Counted from the first letter of the stretch, positions 40,463-50,644 are shown. The stretch is DNA of 64,000 nt from Tupaia tana (GCA_026018925.1 JAKSZU010000004.1:16708095-16772094); one strand, 5' to 3'. The notes: generated by a model from the sequence alone, not told the origin. Numbers and translations: made by a program.

Positions 40463-40679
40463 TTTTTTTTAAGTTTATTCATTTCTTTCTTCCATGAGCA
40501 AGAGACACAGAGAGAGTGACAGACAGACAACCCCAACCAGGTCTTCATGCTGCAATCCACTCCCAGGCTTGAGAAGCCCTGGATTATGGGCACACATGCC
40601 TGCCACGTTCAGGGAGATCTCTAAAAGCAAACACTTCACAGAGTGTTGGGCTACCCTCCTGCACCACCATCCAGCCCCC
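40463..40679 (-). mobile_element. tRNA SINE, type D
   Basis: Antisense: 'caaccaggtcttcatgctgc', 'gccctggattatgggcac', 'ctgcaccaccatccagcc'. Confidence 0.85.
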
Positions 40680-41029
40680 AATTTACCCTTTACTAAACAG
40701 TACTCATATATTCACATAAAAAAAAGAAAATATAAATACAAACTTCAATTTAAATGAGTATACTTCCAAGACACACTCTCACAATGATTTCTTTTCCCCC
40801 CTCCACCAAAGTGAAAGAAATGTATAGAGAAAGAAAACTTCAACTCAATTTAAGAACCAAGTATCACTATGTGTAAAGTTTGTAATCTCCACAGGTAAAC
40901 AAAACATTCTTGTTTTTTTCCTGCCTGTTACATATATACTAAGGACAGTTCTATACAAAGGGGGTTAAAGTGGAAGCTATAGATATTAACATGATAGTTC
41001 CTTCTTCGAGTTCACAGACAAATAATAAT
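40680..41029. other. no recognised feature
   Basis: AT-rich, apparently single-copy. Confidence 0.5.
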
Positions 41030-41260
41030 GGTGACGTATAACATTTATTAAGCACAGTTGTGCCAGATACTGTCCTAAATAATAGAATATCTCATTCAAT
41101 CTTTACAAAATACGTGGTAGGTACTGTTATTACTTCCATTTTACAGATAAAAAAAACTGAAATGGCTTGCCCAGAGCACACAACTAGCATATGGCAGAGT
41201 AAAGATTGGATCCTTAACTCTTAAACTTTAAGCCATGCAGCCTCACTATATAATGCTTCT
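41030..41260 (-). mobile_element. MIR SINE, antisense, near full length
   Basis: 'ttccattttacagataaaaa', 'ggcttgcccagagcacacaa' and 'ctagcatatggcagagtaaa'. Confidence 0.85.
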
Positions 41261-41268
41261 GATTATTT

Positions 41269-41394
41269 TTTTTAACATTTACTTACTTATTATCTATTTA
41301 TCTGTCATGATTTTCAAGCTGCTGGGTACAGGACTCGAACCACAGTCAGTCATGTGGGAATCTGGTGTCTTAATCACCATGCCACCTGCTGCCT
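41269..41394 (-). mobile_element. tRNA SINE head (type A/B), short
   Basis: Poly(T)-side A/T-rich tail joined straight to 'attttcaagctgctgggt' and the head; CT body absent. Confidence 0.8.
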
Positions 41395-41419
41395 CAATGC
41401 TAGTATGATAATAGTAATA

Positions 41420-41610
41420 GCAATAATAAAAGTGATCATAGTTAAGATTTAGTACCTTTGCACCATGATAATATCTTTATGTATATTATCTCATCTAATC
41501 TGGCCATCAACCTGGTACAATAGTATTATTGTTACCCTCTACTCCACAGATGAGAAAACTGAGATTAAGTGGATTACACAATTTGCCCAAGGTCTACTAA
41601 CTACTATAAG
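41420..41610 (-). mobile_element. MIR SINE, antisense
   Basis: 'ccacagatgagaaaactgag' and 'aatttgcccaaggtctacta'. Confidence 0.8.
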
Positions 41611-41639
41611 AAACAAACAACTCCTTTGAATTTCAGATT

Positions 41640-42010
41640 TGTTTAACCAACTGGCAATTTGATATCTCCTGATCTTCCATTACCAAAACCTGTTGCCCAT
41701 GAAGTCCTCTGGTGCAGTTACTGGCAAGTCAATTTTTCCAGCTGCTCAGGTAAAAAATGTGAGTCATTCTTGATTCCTCCTTCCCTTATGCTAATATCCC
41801 AACATCCAGTCCATCAGGAAAACCACTACTGTCTCTTTCAAAAATATCCAGAGGGAAAGAGATTACGGTGTGGCTATTCCCCCTGGGGGGTGATTTCTTG
41901 CTTTCTGTCTCTCTGGCGAGTGCACTCGCCCAATAGCAAAAACCTCTCAAGAAAAAAAAAAAAAATCCAGAATCCAACTACGATTCTCCACCTCCACTGT
42001 TAACACTTGG
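41640..42010 (+). mobile_element. LINE-2 fragment
   Basis: 'gagtcattcttgattcctcc' and 'caacatccagtccatcagg' follow L2 ORF; continues after the SINE at 41964. Confidence 0.6.
41851..41964 (+). mobile_element. tRNA SINE, type A, 5'-truncated
   Basis: Starts at 'gggaaagagattacggtgtg'. TSD 'aaaatatccaga'/'aaaaaatccaga'. Confidence 0.9.
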
Positions 42011-42088
42011 CCCCAGCCACCAGTGGGTCTATGTGGATTTTTGCAATAGACTCTTGGTGTTTTTTCTTTTCTGTTTTTTAATTACTAT

Positions 42089-42222
42089 TTTTAAAAATAA
42101 TTATTTATTTAATTTTATTATTATTATTATTCAATTTGACGAGAGAGAGAGAGAAAGCCACCAGGTCCAGAACTTGGCCATGTGGAAGTCCAGCGCCCTA
42201 ACCACCATGCTACCTGCCAGCC
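42089..42222 (-). mobile_element. tRNA SINE, type B, short
   Basis: Lacks part of the CT run and the segment before the B box. Confidence 0.85.
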
Positions 42223-42462
42223 CTTTTTATTATTATTATTTGATTTGGTAGAGGGTACATGTGCTTGTCAGAGAGAAAGAGGGAGGGAGAGGGAGAGAAA
42301 AACCACCCCCGCCCATGCCACAATCCCTTCTCCTCCACTCTCAGGACTTTGGGCGTCACATTCACACATACACAGAGCATGTTTTTCAAGCATCCATGTC
42401 TGGGACCAGGCTGTCAGCCATATGGGATCCAGCTGCCTTAACCACCACACCACCTGGATGGC
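42223..42462 (-). mobile_element. tRNA SINE, type C
   Basis: Antisense, directly next to the previous SINE; head damaged ('ccacctggatggcc'). Confidence 0.85.
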
Positions 42463-42692
42463 CTGCCTCTTCATTTTCATCACACACTCACATAACGTCA
42501 AATAGGCATATTTGAAAAATATGAAAAGTAACCGTCCCCTACCCTGCTCATCCCACACTGAACCCTATTCCCCAGAGGGAACCACTTTCAACTCTTTTAG
42601 TTGTTTCTTCTGTTTACATTAATACATCCAGCTAACATACTGAAACTACTATTTCTGGCCTTATCTACTGACTTTGCACTGTGGAGGCTGAG
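42463..42692. mobile_element. possible old LINE-1 3' UTR, antisense
   Basis: 'gtaaccgtcccctaccctgc' and 'cccagagggaaccactttca' resemble antisense L1M 3' UTR. Confidence 0.4.
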
Positions 42693-42703
42693 GATTCTGT
42701 ACT

Positions 42704-42749
42704 TTTGCTTTCTTTTTTTAGACAGGATCTAGCTGTATTATAATTCTCA
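42704..42749 (-). mobile_element. 7SL-derived SINE, 3' end only
   Basis: 46 bp between copies of 'gattctgtact' (42693-42703 and 42750-42760). The sense strand ends 'agatcctgtctaaaaaaag', the typical 7SL/Alu terminus. Confidence 0.7.
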
Positions 42750-42817
42750 GATTCTGTACTACTATCCTTCCAATACTACTATAAGACAAGTTTGAGTAAA
42801 ATCAACATTCAAGGGGA

Positions 42818-43048
42818 GGGACCAGCAGTTGGCGTAATGGCTATATCGCTGGACTCCCGTGTAGTCGACTGCAGTTCGAGTCCTGGACCCGGTGGCTTAA
42901 ACTCATGCCGAGGGCATGTGCGTGCATGCCCAAGATCCTGAGAGGAGAATGGAGGAGAAGGAATTGCGGCATGGCCATTCCTCCTTGCGGGGGTCTTTCT
43001 GGCAAGCGCACGTGCCCTATAGCAAAAACCTCTCCAAAACAAAAAAAT
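42818..43048 (+). mobile_element. tRNA SINE, type A2
   Basis: CT run is deleted ('gcgggggtctttctggcaag'). Confidence 0.9.
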
Positions 43049-43123
43049 ATAGAGACATATAGATATATAGATACATATCTATATGTCTATATATCTATAT
43101 GTATATAGATATATATCTATTTA
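43049..43123 (+). repeat. (ATAGATAT)n microsatellite
   Basis: Imperfect ATAG/ATATCT array grown from the SINE tail; partly self-complementary. Confidence 0.9.
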
Positions 43124-43336
43124 AGGGGAAAAAACAAGACTCAGCAGTTACACTATTATGATGGGTTATAATCACTGCTAGTGTTACATTACATTTCTAC
43201 AGCTTTTGCCTGAGAGAAAATTATTTCTTACTTAGAACTCTATATCCATCCTAACTATCAGTCATTATTTTTGTTTGATTAGTTACTACATGTCTACCAC
43301 TAATTCTTCCTAAAGTCTCTAAAAATTCTTCTATGC

Positions 43337-43527
43337 GGCTCCAGCAGGTGGCGTGGTGGTTAAGGTGCTGGACACTCCCACATAGCTGACCATGGTTCGA
43401 GTCCTGGACCTGGTGGCTTCCTTTCTCACTTTCCTCTCTCCCTCTCTGTGTCTCTCTCTGGTCAAATTAAAATGAAGGAATGAATGAACGAATGAATGAA
43501 TAAATAAATAAATAAATCTTTAAAAGA
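43337..43527 (+). mobile_element. tRNA SINE, type B
   Basis: Perfect 16-bp TSD 'aaaaattcttctatgc' (43321-43336 and 43528-43543); (GAAT)n tail. Confidence 0.95.
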
Positions 43528-43543
43528 AAAAATTCTTCTATGC

Positions 43544-43811
43544 ATAGATTTCCACCCTACCAAATACATAAAGAAATTTGCCAATTCTTTCCTTACACTC
43601 GCTCTCCCTAACACCTCTCCTGCAGTCTGCACTCCTTCCACTCCAATTTGGACTGCTTATTCTCTAGACAGGGGCCACCCTAGGACTTCCTACTAAATTT
43701 GTACCCCTCCTTCCTGCAAGATTTCAGGCCTTCCTTTTTATTTTTATGTTTTTGTTTTGTTTATCCCTTCCTCCTTGTTTTGAGACACATCCTCTGGTAG
43801 CTTTACAAGAT
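43544..43811. other. no clearly recognised feature
   Basis: Pyrimidine-rich; 43590-43720 loosely resembles L2 sequence but not enough to call. Confidence 0.4.
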
Positions 43812-43821
43812 AGAGCACATG

Positions 43822-44087
43822 GGAACCAGCAGTTAGCGTAATGGCTATGTCGCTGGACTCCCACGTAGTCGACCGCAGTTCGCGTTCTGGACCTGGTGGC
43901 TTAAAACTCATGCCAGGTGCGTGTGCATGTGTGCCCAAGATCCCGAGGAGAATGGAGGAGAAGGGATTGCGGCGTGACCATCCCCCCTGGGGGGTGATTT
44001 CTCGCTTTCTGTCTCTATGTCTCTCTCTGTCTGTCTGGCGAGCACACATGCCCTATAGCGAAAATCTCTCCAAAAAAAAAAAAAAAA
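43822..44087 (+). mobile_element. tRNA SINE, type A1
   Basis: TSD 'agagcacatg' (43812-43821 and 44088-44097). Confidence 0.95.
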
Positions 44088-44266
44088 AGAGCACATGAGA
44101 GGCAAATTTTTTGAGACCTTTTATGTCTGAAAATGTCTTTATTCTGCTCTCAGGCATGGCTGGATATAAAATTCTGAGGAGGAAACAGTTTTCTTTCAGA
44201 AAACTTGTTCTGCTGAGCTAGCTTCCAGAGCTGATGAGTAGGTCTAACATCATTCTGATTTTCTTT

Positions 44267-44441
44267 GTTTTTTTGTTTTGTTTTTTAAGAATTATTTTAT
44301 TTAACTTTATTATTATTATTTTCCAGTTTGATCAGAGAGAAAGAGAATTAGAAAGCAAGCCTATAGGTCCACAACTTGAACTGTGGTCAGCCATGTGGGA
44401 GTCCAGTGCCTCTAACCACCATGCCACCTGACGGCTCCCCA
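44267..44441 (-). mobile_element. tRNA SINE, type B
   Basis: TSD 'attctgattttcttt' (44252 and 44444). Confidence 0.9.
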
Positions 44442-44450
44442 TTATTCTGA

Positions 44451-44458
<8 letters not shown>

Positions 44459-44482
<24 letters not shown>

Positions 44483-44738
44483 TTATCTTGGAGAGGTTTT
44501 GGCTATAGGGCACATGCAGTCACCAGAAAGACAGAGAGAGACAGAGAGACAGAAAGAGAGAAATCACTCCCCAGGGGGGATGGCCACACCACAATCCCTT
44601 CTCCTCTAGTCTCCTCTTGGGACCTTGGGCACACATGCACACATGCCTGCCGTGAGTTTAAGCCACTGGGTCCGGATTCGAACTGCTGTCAGCTACCTGG
44701 GAGTCCAGTGACACAGCCATTATGCCAACTGCTGGTCC
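44459..44738 (-). mobile_element. tRNA SINE, type A2
   Basis: Inserted at nearly the same site; 'tgattttc' at 44448 and 'tgattttc' at 44741. Confidence 0.9.
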
Positions 44739-44953
44739 CATGATTTTCAACCCTTTGTATGGGATCTGATTGTTTTTTGCTGTAGAAGTGCTCAGGCTCT
44801 TCTATTACCCACATTCTAAAATTTCATGATATGCTCTGAAGTGGGTGCTTTTTTCACTCACTGTGTTGGGCACTTAGTAGGCCCTTTGAATCTGGTAGTT
44901 TATACACTTCAGTTCTAGAAGATGTTCTCTTGTTAATGAAAAACATGCTTCCA

Positions 44954-45222
44954 GGCCAGTGGCATAGCAGTAACGTGCTGCTCAAGAAAAGCTAGATTTC
45001 ACATGGCAACCTGGGTTTGAATGTCCCACCTGGTCAACCTGAGAAACTAGGCACACTGACGTCTGGTAAGTACCTAGGATGCCACGGGATGGAGAAAGGG
45101 GGGTTCAAGATACGATCAGATCCTGTCAGGGTATTCACCTCTCTCTCTCATGCACACACTCTTTCATGCAGGTGCACACACTTTATTATGAATAAAGAAA
45201 AAAATTTAAGAAAAAAATAGAC
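44954..45222 (+). mobile_element. SINE, type E
   Basis: Head 'ggccagtggcatagcagtaa' with 'cgtgctgctcaagaaaagct', B-box-like 'tgggtttgaatgtcc', and end 'attatgaataaagaaaaaa'. The partner copy is at 52121-52369. Confidence 0.75.
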
Positions 45223-45383
45223 ACCCTGGGTTGATATTTTAATTTTGTTGTCCTTTCTCTTTTATTTTATTTTTCTCTATGAATGGAGGATTTCCTCATC
45301 TTTACCTCCTTTTTTATCCCCCCACACAAGCATTTTATTGAATCTCATTGTAGACAGAAACTGCCGTGTAAAGGGGAGGGGAA

Positions 45384-45594
45384 GGGCCAGCAGGTGGCAT
45401 GGTAATTGGGGTGCTGGACTCTCACATAATGGACCACAGTTTGAGTCCCAGACCTAGGAGCTAGCTTTCTCACTTTCTCTCTCTCCCTTTCTTTCTGTAT
45501 CCCTCTGGTGAGCACGCATGCCCTATAGCAGGTTTTTAAAAAGTAATAGTGATAATGATAAATAAAATTAAATAAATAATTATTTTTCAAAAAG
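45384..45594 (+). mobile_element. tRNA SINE, type B
   Basis: Canonical; end 'gccctatagcaggttttta'. Confidence 0.9.
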
Positions 45595-45699
45595 GGGTGG
45601 GGTAGGGATGAGGCAAGGCCACAGCCAGGCAAAGACCAGCAGGAGATTGTAGGGATCATAAGCAGCTACTGGAAGATTCCGAAATATTTTTTTCATCTC

Positions 45700-46095
45700 T
45701 GCAATAATTTGGTAGATTATCACTGAATCAGTAGCAAAACCAGTGATGACCAGAATGATGCCAAAAACTAGGGTGCAGACGTTCAGGCACTTGGCTATGG
45801 AGACATCGACCTGAGCCCCGATCGCATCACCCGCCATCTTCCTGGAGTAGACAAATGCTATGAAACCCAGGCAGCACCCCTTCATGAAGACCATGTTTAC
45901 AGGGACTAGACCAGGTAGCTGGGCACCAAGGTCTCACTGTGGATGTTCATCACGGTGGACAGCACCGGAGCTGAGGTTTGGGATGCCCCCGGCACAGGCA
46001 CCTCATGCTCTAACTTAGGTATCTCATAGTATGGGGGAGGGCTGGTGTTGGCATCAGTACAGAAGGTCTGGAAAACATGGCTCCTGATGCAGATA
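45700..46095 (-). pseudogene. IFITM: IFITM-family processed pseudogene
   Basis: IFITM proteins are small two-pass membrane proteins with a CD225 domain. This antisense, intronless copy begins near 46088 with ATC in place of ATG, then 'QTFCTDANTSPPPYYEIPK' and 'LEHEVPVPGASQTS'. It goes through '[13 protein letters not shown]', a TAG where family members have Trp, and a two-base loss, to '[11 protein letters not shown]' and '[11 protein letters not shown]' followed by '[17 protein letters not shown]'. Five residues are deleted between 'VYS' and 'RKM'. The second membrane segment decays into unmatched sequence by about 45700, and a tail runs to the SINE at 45594. Several lesions; non-functional. 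Which paralogue gave rise to it cannot be told. Confidence 0.88.
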
Positions 46096-46247
46096 CTCCC
46101 CAGTGGCAGGGTTCGGATGTGGGAATGGTGCTCAGTGGGCCCGCTGTTCTACAGTCATTTGGATTTCTCAGATGTTTCTTTTTCCTGGCATTTGGCGAAT
46201 TGGCCCAACTTTATCTCCTTGACCTTTCACTGCAATGGCTTTATCAT
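46096..46247. other. IFITM retrocopy 5' flank / unassigned
   Basis: May include 5' UTR of the retrocopy near 46096-46135; the rest is not recognised. Confidence 0.35.
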
Positions 46248-46395
46248 ATTTTTTCTTTTAATTGCTAGAGGGTGCAAGCACTTGCCAGAAACAAAGAGAC
46301 AGAGAGAGAAAGAGAGAGAAAGCATCCCCCAATGGGGTGTGGTCACACTGCAAGTCTCTCTCCTCTGTATCTTCCTCTGTCCAGTTAGGATTTTT
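46248..46395 (-). mobile_element. tRNA SINE, type C, 5'-truncated
   Basis: Ends at 'ccagttaggattttttt', before the tRNA-like head. Confidence 0.85.
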
Positions 46396-46459
46396 TTTTT
46401 TCAGTTTCTAAAAGCAACAATCTTTGTGGTTCTCTATTAGTATTTTATAGTATTCTCCT

Positions 46460-46629
46460 TTTTAAATAATTATTTATCTAATTTTATTTATTATTATTAT
46501 TATTATTTATTTTGACCATAAAGAGACAGACAGAAAGGGAGAGGGAAAGTGAGGAAGCAAGCCACCAGGCCCAGGACTTGAACTATATGGGAGCCCAGCA
46601 CCTTAACTACCATGCCACTTGCTGGCCCC
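46460..46629 (-). mobile_element. tRNA SINE, type B
   Basis: Flanked by 'tagtattct' (46448) and 'cagtattct' (46632). Confidence 0.9.
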
Positions 46630-46643
46630 TACAGTATTCTTTT

Positions 46644-46871
46644 TTTATTTAAGTTTCTTTCTTTCTTGAGAGAGAGAGAGGAAGAGAGTTAGTCTTGTTT
46701 GACAGGATCTCACCAACCACTCAGCCCTCCCCCACCTTCTTGCCAGCCAGATCCACGGGTGCTACCTACATATTCAGATCACCCGGGGATCCAAACCCAG
46801 AGTCTTCCCATAGGGTTCCAGTATCGTGTTGCGGAGCTCTACACTGTGCCACCACTGCTGGGCCATGCTTC
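46644..46871 (-). mobile_element. tRNA SINE, type D, divergent
   Basis: TSD 'acagtattctttt'/'acagtattctctt' (46631 and 46872), the same site as the previous SINE. Confidence 0.85.
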
Positions 46872-47034
46872 ACAGTATTCTCTTGTTTCAGAGATGCAGT
46901 ATTTTCTCTAACCACCTAGAAGTGATTATTTTAAAATAATAACTATCAGTTTTTTTGATCGTTAATTTAAAAAATTGTCTTTTGTTATTTGGGGCTATTC
47001 ACTTTCTCCAGGGGGAAAAACCACTCCACTTTGG

Positions 47035-47460
47035 GGCCAGCAGGTGACATGGTGGTTAAAGTGCTAGACTCTCACATTGTTGACCGTGGTTCAAGTTCCA
47101 GACCTGGCATTCAAGTTCTAGACCTGGCAGTTTGCTTTCTCACTTTCCCTCTGTGTGTGTGTGTGTGTGTGTGTGTCTGGTCAAAAAATTTTTTTAATTA
47201 TTATTTATTTAATTTTATGTATTTATTATTATTATTATTTTGTTTGCTATAGTATACATGCATTCACCAAAGAGAAGCAGAGAGAGAAAGCAAGCAAGAA
47301 GGAAAGTAAGAAATCAAGCCACCAGGTCTGGGACTCAAACCATGGGTAGCCATGTGGGAGTGCAGCACCTCAACCACCTGCTGGCCCTCTCTGGTGAAAT
47401 TTTTAAAAAACAATGATGATGAATAAAATTAAATAAAAAATAATTCTTTAAAAAAAAAAA
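47035..47460 (+). mobile_element. tRNA SINE, type B (outer), duplicated B box
   Basis: Body to 47178, tail 47389-47460. A 20-bp unit holding the B box is tandemly duplicated (47090-47109, 47110-47129). (GT)n replaces the CT run. Confidence 0.9.
47194..47388 (-). mobile_element. tRNA SINE, type B (inner)
   Basis: Opposite orientation; 'tctggtcaaaaaatttt' and 'tctggtgaaattttt' flank it. Confidence 0.9.
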
Positions 47461-47750
47461 ACCCAAACACTCTACCAATTTCCTGGCAGGGGGGTAAGAT
47501 GGGGATGCTTCTTGCCTGCCCGAGAGCCAAGGGTAGAAGAGGACGAAGAGTCTCCCAAGCATCACCGTTCGGTATACAGACTATACCCTCTTCACACTCT
47601 TCTCGATATGGCATTCCTTCGCCGCAACTTGTCATGCCAGATGCTCACTAGTATGAAGGAGTTCTAGCTTAATTTTTCTCCAAAAATAAGTCTCATCTTT
47701 TACTGGGGTGGGCGAGAGTTAACACCCACTCGCACAGTTTTAAGAAATGG
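47461..47750. other. no recognised feature
   Basis: Apparently single-copy; relatively CpG-rich at 47560-47630. Confidence 0.5.
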
Positions 47751-48016
47751 GGTAGCCCATGCTGCCAAGTCTCTGTGCTTGGCAGGCTGGGACCACACTG
47801 GAGGTCCAGGTTTGATTCCAGGTCCAGCCTAAAGGCTGGGAGTGGTGGCATGTGCCTGTAATCCCAGTAACTTAGGTGGCTGAGACAGAAGGACTGTGAG
47901 ATCAAGGTGAACCTCGGCAATACAGTAAGACCCTATCTGAAAAAGAGCCTAACATGATGGCACACACCCGTAGTCCCAGCTGAGAGAGTAAGGCAGGAGG
48001 ACTCTAACAGGAGACA
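47751..48016 (+). mobile_element. composite tRNA/7SL SINE, copy 2
   Basis: Head 47751-47832 ('gtgcttggcaggctgggacc', 'ggtccaggtttgattccagg') resembles the head at 40170-40271. Then comes a 7SL/Alu-like unit 47834-47945 ('tgcctgtaatcccag', 'aatacagtaagaccctatct') and a second, partial 7SL unit to 48015. Confidence 0.75.
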
Positions 48017-48028
48017 CCATTGTCATCT

Positions 48029-48266
48029 TTTTTTTTTTAATCGCCAGAAGGCATGGACACTGGTGGGGGGTGGGGGGGGGCGTGAGGAAGTACCCCCTCA
48101 GTGGGCCGTGATCACACTGCAATCCCTTCTCCGTTTCTACAACCTGTCAGGATTTGGGGCAGGAATGCACACATGCCCAGAGTGTTTATCAAGCACCAGG
48201 GCTAGGATGTGAATCACAGTCAGCCAAGTGAGATCTAACTCCCTTAACTACTAGGCCATGGGGTAG
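48029..48266 (-). mobile_element. tRNA SINE, type C
   Basis: Antisense; CT run replaced by 'ggtggggggtgggggggggg'. Confidence 0.85.
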
Positions 48267-48279
48267 CCCAGTGAGATCC

Positions 48280-48483
48280 AGAAAAGAAAAAAAAAGAAAA
48301 GAAAAGAAGAGGAGAGGAGAGGACAGGAGAGGAAGAGGGAGAGGGAGAGGGAGAGGGAGAGGGAGAGGGAGAGGGAGAGGGAGAGGAGAGGAGAGAGGAA
48401 GAGAAGAGAAAGAAGAGAGCGAGCGAGAGAGAGAAAGAGAGAGAGAGAGAAAGAAAGAGAGAAAGAGAGAAAGAAAGAAAAAG

Positions 48484-48581
<98 letters not shown>

Positions 48582-48841
48582 GGAGGGAGGGAGGGAGGGA
48601 GGGAGGGAGGGAGGAAGAAAGAAGAAAGAAAGAAAAAAAGGAAGGAAGGAAGGAAGGAAGGAAGGAAGGAAGGAAGGAAGGAAGGAAGGAAGGAAGGAAG
48701 GAAGGAGAAAAAAGAAAGAAGGAGGGAAGGGATAAAGGAAGGAAGGAAGGAAGGAAGGAAGGAAGGAAGGAAGGAAGGAAGGAAGGAAGGAAGGAAGGAA
48801 GAAAGGAAGATAGGGAGGGAGGGAAGAAGGAAGGAAGAAGG
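48280..48841 (+). repeat. polypurine microsatellite, about 560 bp
   Basis: Almost every base on this strand is A or G. In order: GAAAA-type start, (GGGAGA)n near 48328-48392, mixed GA, (GAAA)n about 48470-48550, (GA)n, (GGGA)n 48580-48612, (GGAA)n 48640-48703 and again 48737-48800. Open frames here are compositional artefacts. Confidence 0.97.
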
Positions 48842-48954
48842 ACAACTTCCATACCTTAAAAGGCTTTCAGTAGTCCTCCTGTTTTCAGACAAAGCCTAAC
48901 ATCTAAGTTCAGTTCCTGAACTTTGCTAAATTTTTGTGAGGGCAGCCTGCTTCT
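48842..48954. other. no recognised feature
   Basis: Short single-copy-like stretch. Confidence 0.4.
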
Positions 48955-49450
48955 CTCTAACTGGCATCAGCTTCAATAGACACTACGCTGTAGATACTAT
49001 AAATACGATGGTAAACAAGATAATGCTCTACCCTCAGAGAGCTCACCATATACTGGAGGGTATAAGCAATAAGCAAACAAATAAATGAACGAGATATCTT
49101 AGAAATGATAAAAGTTTTAAGACAAAGCAGGGTAAGGTGATACATAAGATAAATTAGCCACACGAATGGCTAATTTAGACAGGCTAGTCAAAAAAGTTTC
49201 TTTGAGGAAAGGATTTATCAGCCGAAGCATGATACAAGATTCTGGATAAAGACATTCTAAGAAAAGGGAAAAGTAAGGTCAAAGACCATGAAGCAGAAAA
49301 AACTTGGTGTGTTTGAGAAACAGAGATAGTCAGGTGGTGAGAATAATGTTAAGAAAAAGGAAGATTGATGGAAAATAAGGTCAGAGGCAAGTAGACAAAC
49401 CCATTTAACACCTTATAGGTCAAAGCACAGAATTAGGATTTTATTTAAAG
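48955..49450 (+). repeat. ancient interspersed repeat, class not resolved
   Basis: 'ctaccctcagagagctcacc', 'atgaagcagaaaaaacttgg' with 'tgtgtttgagaaacag', and 'ttaacaccttataggtcaaa' follow the same old mammalian consensus as 3493-3770. Confidence 0.5.
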
Positions 49451-49537
49451 GGATTATATTACTACATTACCCATAGACAATAACATAAACATTACTAAAG
49501 TTTAATCCATATTTTACTTGAAAAATTTTTCTGATTT

Positions 49538-49809
49538 TGGGACCAGCAGATGGCAGAATGGTTATGTTGCTGAACTCCCACTAGTCAACCACGGTTTAAG
49601 GCTCAGATCTAGAATCTTAAAACACACACCGGGCATGTGTGTGTGTGTGTGTGTGCCCAAAATCCCAAGAGAAGAATAGAAGAGACGGGACTGTGATGCA
49701 TCCATCCCCCCAGGAAGGTTATTTCTCGCTTTCCATTTCTCTGTATCTTTCTCTGTCTCTCCAGTGAGTGCATGCACCCTATAGCAAAAAAAACAAAACA
49801 AACTAAAAA
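49538..49809 (+). mobile_element. tRNA SINE, type A-old
   Basis: (GT)11 inside the middle region; tail rich in AAAC. Confidence 0.9.
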
Positions 49810-49822
49810 AAATAAAATTTCT

Positions 49823-50094
49823 GGGACCAGCAGTTAGCGTAATGGCCATGTCGCTGAACTGCCATGTAGTCAACTGCGGTTCGAGTCCCAGACCTGGTGA
49901 CTTAAACTCACGCCAGGAGTGTGTGCGTGCGTGCCCAAGATCCCGAGAGGAGAATGGAGGAGAAGGGATTGCAGCGTGGCCATCCCCCAAGGGGGGTGAT
50001 TTCTTGCTTTCTGTCTCTCTGTCTCTCTCTTGTCTTTCCAGTGAGTGCACACGCCCTATAGCAAATACCTCTCAATAAATAAATAAATAAAATT
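49823..50094 (+). mobile_element. tRNA SINE, type A2
   Basis: 'aaaatttctg' precedes both this and, as 'aaatttttctg', the previous SINE: a further reused site. Confidence 0.95.
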
Positions 50095-50200
50095 ATAACT
50101 TAGAGTCAAGTCTGCAGTCATTAGACTGTCTTCTTTGGCATGGCCAAGAGGGAAACATTTAAGACCCCCCTTCCCAACACACTGTTACAAAAGATGCTTT

Positions 50201-50390
50201 TTTTGAGAGAGAGAAATTTTTGCTATAGGACGTGTGTACTCACCAAATCCTCCTCTCAGGATTTGGGCACACATACACACACACACACACACACCTGGTG
50301 TGAGTTTTGAGCCACCAGGTCTGGGACTTGAACTGCGGTCAACTATGTGGGAGTCCAGCAACGTAACCATTATGCCATCTGCTGATCCCG
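50201..50390 (-). mobile_element. tRNA SINE, type A, internally deleted
   Basis: TSD 'caaaagatgcttt' (50188-50200 and 50391-50403). The CT run and C/G hairpin (about 75 bp) are gone. Confidence 0.95.
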
Positions 50391-50644
50391 CAAAAGATGC
50401 TTTGAGAAGGAAAGGAAATCAGTATGTTGAAGAGGTATCTCCACTCTCATGTTTATACCAGTCCTATTCACAATGGCCAAAATATGGATGGAATCAACTG
50501 AAGTGTCCGTAAACAGATAAATGAAGTAAAAACATGGTTTAAATACATGATGGACTCTGCCATTAAAAGTCATTCATGGCAAGACGTACAAATCTGGAGG
50601 ACATACTATGTTAAGTGAAATAAGCTAGGCACCAAGAGAAATAC

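Larger units (their letters stand above)
44098..44930. repeat. ancient repeat, class not resolved, with two SINEs
   Basis: 'aaaatgtctttattctgctc', 'gctggatataaaattctgag' and 'ttgggcacttagtaggccc' resemble a widespread mammalian repeat of the LINE-1-associated kind. Interrupted at 44267-44738. Confidence 0.4.

Noticed and set aside
47760-48016. True primate Alu
   Set aside because: It has an Alu-like unit but carries a tRNA-like head and lacks the standard Alu dimer layout, so a separate 7SL-derived family is more likely.
48189-48892. Open frames of 150-218 codons on both strands
   Set aside because: They lie in the polypurine tract; the translations are simple Ser/Leu/Phe/Pro or Arg/Lys/Glu repeats with no coding signal.
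49562-50050. 162-codon minus-strand frame
   Set aside because: It runs antisense through two adjacent type A SINEs.
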